From Mariprofundaceae bacterium (GTDB lineage Bacteria; Pseudomonadota; Zetaproteobacteria; Mariprofundales; Mariprofundaceae), in contig JAUZQP010000114.1 of NCBI GenBank assembly GCA_030950965.1, positions 1-5,394 on the forward strand: a stretch of DNA of 5,394 nucleotides, written 5' to 3'. A model generated the notes under the pieces. The model was not told the DNA's origin. It did not search any database and saw nothing but the letters and a program-made list of their open reading frames with translations. The translations under genes and the position numbers were made by a program. Positions 1 through 5,124 of the stretch are shown here, piece by piece; the stretch's first letter is position 1, and the number at the start of each line of letters is the position of its first letter.

Positions 1-94
1 CGCGATACCCTGCCGCCTGTGCAGCGCGCGCCAACGGCACGGCAAACAACGTGTCACCCAAGTAGCGGTAGGGTACAATTAACGCTGTTTTCAC
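1..94 (-). CDS. GT9-family glycosyltransferase (heptosyltransferase-like), 5' part only
   Basis: The first 31 codons of a gene that leaves the window on the left. The start is GTG at 94-92, overlapping the TGA of the upstream methyltransferase as GTGA, so translation is probably coupled. The frame reads a short hydrophobic beta strand (ALIVPY) and then RYLGDTLFAVPLARAA at residues 10-25. This matches the N-terminus of glycosyltransferase family 9 proteins such as LPS heptosyltransferases, where a strand is followed by a G-D turn (here G13-D14) and a helix carrying a T/P-L-R pattern. Family members transfer heptose or related sugars from nucleotide donors onto lipopolysaccharide core or other glycans at the cytoplasmic face of the inner membrane. 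The donor and acceptor cannot be told from this fragment. There is no strong Shine-Dalgarno directly before the GTG, which fits coupling. Family assignment rests on a short segment only. Confidence 0.68.
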   Translation of the reverse strand, partial: MKTALIVPYRYLGDTLFAVPLARAAQAAGYR

Positions 95-648
95 CCGCGT
101 TGTAACCACCAAATAGCTACAAACAACGCAATGCCACCGAGCATGGCTAGCCCATTTTTATGTTCGCGATGTTGAATCAACAAATGCCATTGGTAGCGAC
201 CTTGTGAAGGGTATTGCGTCCAACGTGGCAGAAACAATGGCACAACCGTTGCCCAACGTTCAAACTCTTCACCAAAAAGCTGGTGCATATATGCCGCCTC
301 ATTGCGTAAAGCAGGACGATAAATAACGGTAAATGAGATTAAGCCCACAATGGCTGCCCACGGATTATTCGCCATCAAGCAGAAACCTAAAAAGATAACA
401 GCATTGAAAAAGTACAAGGGATTGCGTGTAAAGCGGTACGGCCCTGCAGTTGCCAAGCGTGCATTCTTCTCGATATAACCCGAAGCCCAAGCACGACCTG
501 CTTCGCCTAAAAGTACCACAATGCCGCCCAAACACAGACTCTTGGGGCTGGGGTGAGCGAATAAAAACAGCACCACCATCACGGGTGCTGTTGCCCAAAT
601 ACGGTGTCCGAAGCACCAAGCTTCTAAATCATGATACCATTGCGGCAT
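91..648 (-). CDS. Membrane methyltransferase of the ICMT/PEMT-like family
   Basis: A 185-residue protein with hydrophobic segments near residues 17-32, 38-50, 80-110 and 166-182. It carries the family signature GPYRFTRNPLY at residues 69-79. The later block RNEAAY...FGEEFERW...VPLFLP at residues 115-141 matches the conserved C-terminal E-x(n)-FG-x-E-Y/F-x-x-Y/W-x-x-x-V-P-x-F region. These are the SAM-binding elements of bacterial isoprenylcysteine carboxyl methyltransferase-like and phospholipid methyltransferase-like integral membrane enzymes. The real substrate in bacteria is usually unknown (lipid, isoprenoid or small molecule) and cannot be set here. The ATG start at 648-646 is supported by AGGAGA at 659-654 with a 5-nt spacer, placed inside the end of mnmA. 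The gene overlaps mnmA by 20 nt and the following glycosyltransferase by 4 nt, so it is surely cotranscribed with both. The neighbouring glycosyltransferase makes a cell-envelope role plausible, but this is inference. Confidence 0.85.
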   Translation of the reverse strand: MPQWYHDLEAWCFGHRIWATAPVMVVLFLFAHPSPKSLCLGGIVVLLGEAGRAWASGYIEKNARLATAGPYRFTRNPLYFFNAVIFLGFCLMANNPWAAIVGLISFTVIYRPALRNEAAYMHQLFGEEFERWATVVPLFLPRWTQYPSQGRYQWHLLIQHREHKNGLAMLGGIALFVAIWWLQRG

Positions 649-1804
649 GGTTGTCTCCTATCGTGTTGCGGGGATCTTGGATGCTAATCACAATACCACC
701 ACCAAGTAATTCATCATCGCGGTAAAAAGCGACTACCTGCCCTGGTGCCGTCGGTTTTTGCGCTTGTTCAAAGGTGAGAGAAAGCGTCTCTTCATCGCCC
801 TCGTCCAGTTCAATCGTGCAGCGAGCAGGCTTCATACGGTAACGCACACGAGCGAGCAAAGCGGTGTCGTCCTGCGGCTGGTGTAGCCATGTTACTTCGC
901 CGACGCGAATCTGGCGAATCAGGGCATCTTCGGGATGCGCCACCACCACCCGTGCTGTCATGCCATCTAATGCCACCACATGCCACGGACCATCGGCCAG
1001 CCCTAAACCTTTGCGTTGTCCCAAGGTGTAATGGGCAATCCCTTGGTGCTGCCCTAAGCGTGTCCCTTCGCGATCCACAATATCGCCCGCGACAAAACCC
1101 GCGCTGACCTCTTGCTGCTGAAGAAATGCCACACGATCACCTGCTGGAATGAAACAAATATCCTGACTTTCATGCTTCAGTGCCGTTTTTAACCCGTAGT
1201 CCAACGATAGCTGGCGCGTCTCTTCTTTCTGCAAGCAACCCACGGGGAATACAATACGCGAAATCTGCTCCTTGCGCGTGGTGGCAAGGAAGTAGGTTTG
1301 ATCCTTTTTCTGGTCGCTGCCTTGGTAAATGTGGACACCAGCATCGTCGTCACGGCGACGCACATAATGCCCCGTGGCAATATAATCGGCTTCGAGTTGG
1401 TCGGCGATGTCGAGCAGCGCGCCAAACTTCACAAAGCGGTTGCAGCGTTCACAAGGGTTGGGCGTGCGCCCATTGGCATAATCGGCAACAAAGGGGTCAA
1501 TGACATCGCGGCGGAAGGTGTCACGCATATCCATCACATAAAACGGTATGCCCAATTGGTCAGCAACACGGCGCGCATCGTAGGTATCTTCACTGGCACA
1601 GCATGAACCTTGGCGGCAAGAGTCTTCACGCGAATAATCCCACACATGCAGGAACACACCAATCACGTCCACGCCCGCCTCATGCAGCAGCGCTGCCACC
1701 AAGGAGGAATCGACACCACCACTCATGGCAGCAATCACACGATGACCGCGCAGCCATGCTACATCATCGAGCAAAGACTGGCGGCGTTCATTCAAGGCAC
1801 TCAT
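629..1804 (-). CDS. mnmA: tRNA-specific 2-thiouridylase MnmA
   Basis: MnmA adenylates and thiolates U34 at the wobble position of tRNA-Lys, tRNA-Glu and tRNA-Gln, giving 2-thiouridine in the cytoplasm from sulfur relayed from a cysteine desulfurase. Counted from the ATG at 1804 the protein has 391 residues. It shows the PP-loop SGGVDSS at 28-34, the block GRTPNPCERCN at 112-122 with the presumed catalytic Cys121, TGHY at 144-147, and SQDICFIP at 213-220 with the second catalytic Cys217. HYTLGQRKGLG at 258-268 opens the C-terminal part, followed by the usual beta-barrel. C118 precedes C121 in a CxxC, and C63, C68 and C69 form an extra Cys group after the PP-loop domain start. An in-frame GTG at 1828 would add 8 residues; neither start has a strong Shine-Dalgarno. 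ATG was preferred because of codon type and the ATGA overlap with the small frame upstream. The gene lies downstream of ilvE and overlaps the methyltransferase by 20 nt. Confidence 0.96.
   Translation of the reverse strand: MSALNERRQSLLDDVAWLRGHRVIAAMSGGVDSSLVAALLHEAGVDVIGVFLHVWDYSREDSCRQGSCCASEDTYDARRVADQLGIPFYVMDMRDTFRRDVIDPFVADYANGRTPNPCERCNRFVKFGALLDIADQLEADYIATGHYVRRRDDDAGVHIYQGSDQKKDQTYFLATTRKEQISRIVFPVGCLQKEETRQLSLDYGLKTALKHESQDICFIPAGDRVAFLQQQEVSAGFVAGDIVDREGTRLGQHQGIAHYTLGQRKGLGLADGPWHVVALDGMTARVVVAHPEDALIRQIRVGEVTWLHQPQDDTALLARVRYRMKPARCTIELDEGDEETLSLTFEQAQKPTAPGQVVAFYRDDELLGGGIVISIQDPRNTIGDNHAAMVS
654..659 (-). promoter_or_regulatory. Ribosome binding site of the membrane methyltransferase
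   Basis: AGGAGA on the minus strand, 5 nt before the ATG at 648-646. It lies inside the 3' end of mnmA and fixes the start of the overlapping methyltransferase gene. Confidence 0.75.
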
Positions 1805-1902
1805 GGAACGCGCATGGCTTTCTGCCACCCCATGCGATGGGACATTTTTGCACAGCGCGTCAAAAAGCTATGCACGTTTGTTGTTCTAATCACATGTTCC
1901 AT
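1801..1902 (-). other. Possible small ORF (33 aa) bridging ilvE and mnmA
   Basis: An open frame starting with ATG at 1902-1900, one base after the ilvE TAA, and ending with TGA at 1803-1801, which overlaps the mnmA ATG as ATGA. It would encode 33 residues (N-terminus MEHVIRTTNV, C-terminus KAMRVP), basic and with no domain I recognise. No good Shine-Dalgarno precedes it, so it would depend on ribosomes finishing ilvE. It could be a real coupling peptide that carries ribosomes to mnmA, whose own start lacks a good ribosome binding site, or simply a chance frame in a 97-nt gap. Low confidence. Confidence 0.2.
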
Positions 1903-1903
1903 G

Positions 1904-2827
1904 TTAAACGGTGGTCAACCAATCCTGATGATTGGCTTTGCGACCATGCACCACATCAAAATAATGATCTTGCAACAATTTGGTGATCGGGCCGCGTGTG
2001 CCACGACCAATACTGCGTCCATCGACTTCCCGAACAGGGGTCACTTCGGCAGCCGTACCGGTAAAGAACATTTCATCAGCGACATACACTTCATCGCGAG
2101 TAATGCGTTTTTCGCGCACTTCTAGGTCGTGTTCTGCCGCCAACAACATCATGGTGGCGCGAGTAATGCCGTCCAAAGCAGAGGTCAGTTCGGGGGTGTA
2201 AATCACGCCATCGCGAACAATAAAGACGTTTTCGCCACTGCCTTCAGCAACAAACCCATCCACATCGAGGAACAGTGCTTCGTCATAACCATCGCGGCGT
2301 GCTTCGGCCAAACCCAGCATAGAGTTAATATATTGACCATTCGCCTTGGCTTTACACATGGCGATGTTGACATGATGGCGGGTGTAAGAGGATGTACGAA
2401 TGCGGATGCCGTTGTTGATACCATCGTCACCCAAGTAAGCCCCCCATGACCAAGCTGCCACCATCACATGCGTTTTCAGACCATCAGCGCGCAAGCCCAT
2501 GCCTTCGGAGCCATAGAATGCCATCGGGCGCAAATAGGCCGAAGATAAACCATTCTCTCGTACTGAATCACGTTGCGCTTCGTTTAGTTCTTCTTTAGAA
2601 AAAGGCATCGGCATATTCATGATGTGAGCCGAACGGAACAGGCGATCCGTATGTGCCTGCAAGCGGAAAATAGCCGTGCCGCCATCGGCATCATAGGCAC
2701 GCACACCTTCAAACACGCCCATACCATAATGCAGCGTATGGGTGAGCACATGCACCTTGGCTTCCCGCCAAGGAACCATCTCCCCATCTAGCCAAATAAG
2801 ACCATCACGATCATCAAAACCAGCCAT
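1904..2827 (-). CDS. ilvE: Branched-chain amino acid aminotransferase IlvE
   Basis: A fold-type IV PLP enzyme that interconverts valine, leucine and isoleucine with their 2-keto acids using glutamate/2-oxoglutarate, as the last step of branched-chain amino acid synthesis in the cytoplasm. From the ATG at 2827 it has 307 residues, close to the about 309 of E. coli IlvE. The N-terminal domain has IWLDGEMVPW at 11-20 and HYGMGVFEGVRAY at 33-45. R62 in DRLF is the likely phosphate-binding arginine. AKANGQYINSM at 160-170 carries the Schiff-base Lys161. EGSGENVF at 195-202 carries the Glu195 expected to contact the PLP ring nitrogen. LTSALDGITR at 214-223 and FTGTAAEVTPV at 255-265 complete the active site. 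The start is chosen because AGGGAG at 2839-2834 sits 6 nt upstream and the family N-terminus begins here. The same frame stays open up to 2989, but that extension is not family-like. It is the first gene of the minus-strand train. Confidence 0.96.
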   Translation of the reverse strand: MAGFDDRDGLIWLDGEMVPWREAKVHVLTHTLHYGMGVFEGVRAYDADGGTAIFRLQAHTDRLFRSAHIMNMPMPFSKEELNEAQRDSVRENGLSSAYLRPMAFYGSEGMGLRADGLKTHVMVAAWSWGAYLGDDGINNGIRIRTSSYTRHHVNIAMCKAKANGQYINSMLGLAEARRDGYDEALFLDVDGFVAEGSGENVFIVRDGVIYTPELTSALDGITRATMMLLAAEHDLEVREKRITRDEVYVADEMFFTGTAAEVTPVREVDGRSIGRGTRGPITKLLQDHYFDVVHGRKANHQDWLTTV

Positions 2828-2833
2828 GTACAA

Positions 2834-2839
2834 CTCCCT
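2834..2839 (-). promoter_or_regulatory. Ribosome binding site of ilvE
   Basis: AGGGAG on the minus strand, 6 nt before the ATG at 2827-2825. It decides the ilvE start against a 54-residue longer in-frame alternative beginning at 2989. Confidence 0.75.
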
Positions 2840-2970
2840 ATCAAAACATTGCCGTGCAACCATGTACATGCACAAATTAGGCATCACGGAAGTCATCAGA
2901 ACCGCGATGCTGCAAAAGCGCGCATGCTCGCAGTCTATCACGTCGCTGGCAATGGAGAGTATGAGGGTCA

Positions 2971-3007
2971 GAAAAATGTAAGCGTTCACCGCCCTCTTAC
3001 TTTTTTC
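2971..3007. terminator. Terminator-like inverted repeat with T runs on both strands
   Basis: Arms GAAAAATGTAAG (2971-2982) and CTTACTTTTTTC (2996-3007) pair over 11 of 12 positions with one T-T mismatch, around a 13-nt loop. On the plus strand the GTAAG/CTTAC stem is followed by six T. On the minus strand it is followed by ATTTTT. This is the shape of a weak bidirectional intrinsic terminator, but the stem core is only 5 bp and not GC-rich. Its place between two divergent genes is odd for a terminator, since neither known gene would need one here. It might end a small RNA or stop spurious transcription. Confidence 0.35.
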
Positions 3008-3015
3008 ATCGGCAC

Positions 3016-3063
3016 GGCGAAAACACGCAGTTTACGCCCTGGTAAATGAGCGTTTTCAACGCC
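3016..3063. other. Imperfect long stem-loop
   Basis: The hairpin core is TTTAC (3031-3035), loop GCCCTG, GTAAA (3042-3046). Outward it continues with CGC/GCG, GAAAA/TTTTC and GGC/GCC, separated by small bulges and internal loops. Together this gives about 16 base pairs over 48 nt. It lies 8 nt from the terminator-like repeat at 2971-3007, so read on the minus strand the two could form the body and terminator of a short structured RNA. No known RNA family is recognised. Confidence 0.25.
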
Positions 3064-3103
3064 GCAGAGGGAAAACAGAGGAAATAGGTGAGTAGTCACT
3101 AAA

Positions 3104-3118
3104 AAATAATCATTCCCA
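3104..3118 (+). promoter_or_regulatory. Putative Fur box upstream of bipA
   Basis: Read on the minus strand this is TGGGAATGATTATTT. It matches the 7-1-7 Fur consensus TGATAAT-n-ATTATCA at 10 of 14 informative positions and closely resembles the AATGAGAATGATTATT form of many Gram-negative Fur sites. It overlaps the -35 position of the promoter called at 3113-3140, where bound Fur would block RNA polymerase. Fur control of bipA is not textbook knowledge, so this is a sequence-based inference. Confidence 0.4.
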
Positions 3119-3140
3119 TTCAGCTTTATTCTGCTACTAT
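3113..3140 (+). promoter_or_regulatory. Putative extended -10 sigma70 promoter for bipA
   Basis: The -10 hexamer TACTAT at 3135-3140 is preceded by TGC at 3132-3134, giving the extended -10 form TGnTACTAT. Sixteen bases upstream lies TTCCCA (3113-3118), a 4 of 6 match to the -35 consensus; the extended -10 would compensate for it. Transcription would start near 3147, about 16 nt before the ATG of the leader frame at 3163 and about 132 nt before bipA. Confidence 0.45.
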
Positions 3141-3162
3141 GCGCGCCCATTTTCGCCGGGTC

Positions 3163-3279
3163 ATGAAGTCATCATGGAGCAGCTTTTTTGTCAGTCGTTA
3201 TTTTGATCATTCAAGATTTAGTATCGACGATGAAGATACTGCTTATATTTTTTCCCCGCTCGGCACCCGAGGTTATTGA
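3163..3279 (+). CDS. Possible leader peptide ORF overlapping the bipA start (38 aa)
   Basis: An open frame from ATG 3163 to TGA 3277-3279, whose last base is the first base of the bipA ATG (TGATG). It would encode 38 residues, starting MKSSWSSFFVSRYF and ending FSPLGTRGY. It is rich in Ser, Phe and Tyr and matches no family I know. It begins just downstream of the predicted start of transcription and fills the whole bipA leader without a stop. The bipA ribosome binding site GAGG (3269-3272) lies inside it, so its translation could couple to or modulate bipA. Its own ribosome binding site is weak (GCCGGG shortly before the ATG). A stop-free frame of this length can arise by chance. It may be an untranslated leader instead. 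Confidence 0.3.
   Translation: MKSSWSSFFVSRYFDHSRFSIDDEDTAYIFSPLGTRGY
3269..3272 (+). promoter_or_regulatory. Ribosome binding site of bipA
   Basis: GAGG placed 6 nt before the ATG at 3279. Its spacing favours this ATG over the TTG immediately upstream at 3276. Confidence 0.6.
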
Positions 3280-5084
3280 TGTCCCGTAAGCTGAGAAATA
3301 TTGCTATTATCGCCCATGTGGATCACGGCAAAACTACATTAGTCGATGAACTACTAAAACAATCTGGTACATTTACAGGGCACCAGGCCATCAGTGAACG
3401 CATGATGGATTCCAACGATTTGGAGCGAGAGCGCGGCATTACCATTCTTGCCAAAAACACTGCCCTACAATACAACGACACCCTGATTAACATCGTTGAC
3501 ACCCCCGGCCATGCCGATTTTGGTGGCGAAGTTGAACGTGTATTAAACATGGTGGATGGTGTGTTGTTGTTGGTTGATGCGGCTGAAGGCCCCATGCCTC
3601 AGACGCGCTTTGTTACCGCTAAGGCGTTGGCTCTTGGACTGCGCCCGATTGTTGTGGTTAATAAAATTGACCGTGATGGTGCTGACCCTGATGCATGTGT
3701 TGATGCCACGTTTGATCTGTTTGCAGCCCTTGGTGCAACAGATGAGCAGCTCGACTTCCCTGTGGTCTATGCTTCAGCGAAAAACGGCTATGCCATGATG
3801 TCACATACCGACACATCTGATAATCTCACTTGCTTGTTTGAAACGATTTTAGAACACGTTTCTGCCCCCAGTGGTTCTGCTGACGCGCCTTTACAGATGC
3901 TCGCGACCACCTTGGATTGGGATGATTACATCGGACGTATCGTCATCGGTCGTATCGCGAATGGTCGTATCCGTACAGGCGATGATATTACTGTGGTTCA
4001 TGCTGATGCAAGCACCCATAACTATCGCATCACACGTTTGATTGGTTTCCAAGGCTTGCAGCGTGTGGAAGTTGAGCAAGCAGAAGCGGGCGATATTGTC
4101 GGTATGGCTGGTATTGAACATATCCAAATTGGTGAAACGATCACCGACAAAAACAACCCTATGCCATTGCCTGTCATGAAAGTGGATGAACCCACCTTGA
4201 CCATGGAATTGCATGTTAACAATTCACCCTTAGCTGGCAAAGAGGGTAAGCTGATTACCACGCGTCAGATTCGTGAACGTTTGTTCCGCGAAATACGTAC
4301 CAATGTAGCGATGAAAGTAGAAGAGACTGACTCGGCTGAAGTGTATAAAATTTCAGGTCGTGGCGAGCTTCATATCGGCATCTTGTTGGAAAACATGCGT
4401 CGTGAAGGCTTTGAAATGGCCGTGTCGCGTCCTACCGTCATTACCCGTCAGGTCGATGGTAAAACCCAAGAGCCTTACGAACACGTCACCGTGGATGTAC
4501 AAGAAGAGTATCAAGGTACGGTGATTGAGAAGCTTGGTCGTCGTGGCGCAGAAATGACCCACATGCAAACCAGCGATGACGGCATGACCCGTATTGAGTT
4601 CATCAGCCCGACCCGTGGCTTGATTGGTTACACCTCTGAATTTTTGACCGATACCCGTGGTACGGGCGTGATGCATCATGTGTTCCATGCCTATGGCCCT
4701 CATGTAGGTGCGATTCCTGCCCGTGTGAATGGTGTACTTGTCTCTATGGGCGAGGGTAAATCCGTTGCCTTTGCACTGTGGAAATTGCAAGACCGTGGTC
4801 GCATGTTCCTGAGCTCTGGTGTGTCATTGTATGAAGGCATGATTATCGGCATTCACAGTCGTGATAGTGATCTGGTGGTGAATGCCACCCGTGAAAAGAA
4901 ACTGACCAACGTACGTGCTTCTGGTAAAGATGAGTCTATTGATTTAATCACACCATTGAACTTGTCGATGGAACGCGCTATTGAGTTCATTTCTGATGAT
5001 GAATTGGTAGAAATTACACCGAAGTCTATTCGCTTGCGTAAACGCCTGCTCAAAGAGCACGAACGCAAACGCTCTGGTCGCTAA
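3279..5084 (+). CDS. typA: Ribosome-associated translational GTPase BipA/TypA
   Basis: BipA is an EF-G/LepA-like GTPase that binds the ribosome and supports 50S assembly and growth at low temperature or under stress. The protein has 601 residues, against about 607 in E. coli, so it is full length. The G domain shows AHVDHGKTT at 12-20 (P-loop), ERGIT at 51-55 (switch I), DTPGH at 74-78 with catalytic His78, NKID at 128-131 and SAK at 166-168. Domain 2 (beta barrel) spans about 205-300. EF-G domain III-like sequence with SGRGELHIGILLENMRREG lies at 359-377, and the domain V-like part with ISPTRGLIGYTSEF lies at 442-455. The BipA-specific C-terminal domain includes the ribosome-contacting basic loop REKKLTNVRASGKDE at 538-552. 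The last residues are strongly basic. The start is ATG 3279, with a GAGG ribosome binding site; TTG at 3276 would add one Met. No truncation or frameshift is seen. It is transcribed away from ilvE, probably from the promoter near 3135. Confidence 0.97.
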   Translation: MSRKLRNIAIIAHVDHGKTTLVDELLKQSGTFTGHQAISERMMDSNDLERERGITILAKNTALQYNDTLINIVDTPGHADFGGEVERVLNMVDGVLLLVDAAEGPMPQTRFVTAKALALGLRPIVVVNKIDRDGADPDACVDATFDLFAALGATDEQLDFPVVYASAKNGYAMMSHTDTSDNLTCLFETILEHVSAPSGSADAPLQMLATTLDWDDYIGRIVIGRIANGRIRTGDDITVVHADASTHNYRITRLIGFQGLQRVEVEQAEAGDIVGMAGIEHIQIGETITDKNNPMPLPVMKVDEPTLTMELHVNNSPLAGKEGKLITTRQIRERLFREIRTNVAMKVEETDSAEVYKISGRGELHIGILLENMRREGFEMAVSRPTVITRQVDGKTQEPYEHVTVDVQEEYQGTVIEKLGRRGAEMTHMQTSDDGMTRIEFISPTRGLIGYTSEFLTDTRGTGVMHHVFHAYGPHVGAIPARVNGVLVSMGEGKSVAFALWKLQDRGRMFLSSGVSLYEGMIIGIHSRDSDLVVNATREKKLTNVRASGKDESIDLITPLNLSMERAIEFISDDELVEITPKSIRLRKRLLKEHERKRSGR

Positions 5085-5094
5085 ACTGGCAACA

Positions 5095-5123
5095 GGGGCG
5101 GATGGGATTCACTCATCCGCCCC
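5095..5123 (+). terminator. Strong GC-rich hairpin after bipA; terminator or translation-control element
   Basis: Perfect 10-bp arms GGGGCGGATG (5095-5104) and CATCCGCCCC (5114-5123) enclose a 9-nt loop, 10 nt after the bipA stop. The stem is stable enough for an intrinsic terminator, but no T run follows (the next bases are GAAACTGCTC), so Rho-independent termination is doubtful. The hairpin also contains ATG 5102 and ends one base before the first family-like codon of the downstream phosphatase gene, so it could instead hide or expose that gene's start, or protect the bipA mRNA end. Confidence 0.45.
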
Positions 5124-5124
5124 G

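Larger units (their letters stand above)
2828..3278. other. Divergent ilvE-bipA intergenic region, 451 nt
   Basis: No convincing long protein gene lies here. From left to right it holds the ilvE ribosome binding site; a small palindrome CATGTACATG at 2861-2870; a stem-loop with arms GCATCACGG (2881-2889) and CCGCGATGC (2902-2910), 8 of 9 bases paired; a terminator-like inverted repeat at 2971-3007; an imperfect long stem-loop at 3016-3063; a tandem 11-nt imperfect repeat (CAGAGGGAAAA 3065-3075, CAGAGGAAATA 3076-3086); a Fur-box-like site; an extended -10 promoter; and a 38-codon open frame touching bipA. I could not find a convincing -35/-10 pair for ilvE on the minus strand. The density of dyads is high for a simple promoter region. 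Confidence 0.7.

Noticed and set aside
1845..1866. TTTTTG/CAAAAA inverted repeat between ilvE and mnmA as a terminator
   Set aside because: The stem is only 6 bp and A/T-rich, without a GC core, and the genes appear cotranscribed.
1610..2125. 171-codon plus-strand frame across the ilvE-mnmA junction
   Set aside because: It is antisense to two certain genes, has low-complexity His/Thr/Met-rich composition and no family features.
2828..2989. In-frame N-terminal extension of ilvE by 54 residues
   Set aside because: The extension does not look like the IlvE N-terminus, the total length would exceed the family norm, and the ATG at 2827 has a strong ribosome binding site.
2849..3049. 66-codon plus-strand frame in the divergent region
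   Set aside because: No ribosome binding site or family likeness, and it crosses the terminator-like repeat; best explained as chance.
3188..3216. TTGTCA (3188-3193) as -35 of a second bipA promoter
   Set aside because: No acceptable -10 hexamer occurs 16-18 nt downstream.
3276..3278. TTG as the bipA start
   Set aside because: ATG directly follows at 3279 with better ribosome binding site spacing; only one residue differs.
3891..4214. 107-codon minus-strand frame inside bipA
   Set aside because: Antisense shadow of bipA domain 2, with no family features.
4353..4790. 145-codon minus-strand frame inside bipA
   Set aside because: Antisense shadow of a highly conserved coding region; no recognisable motif.
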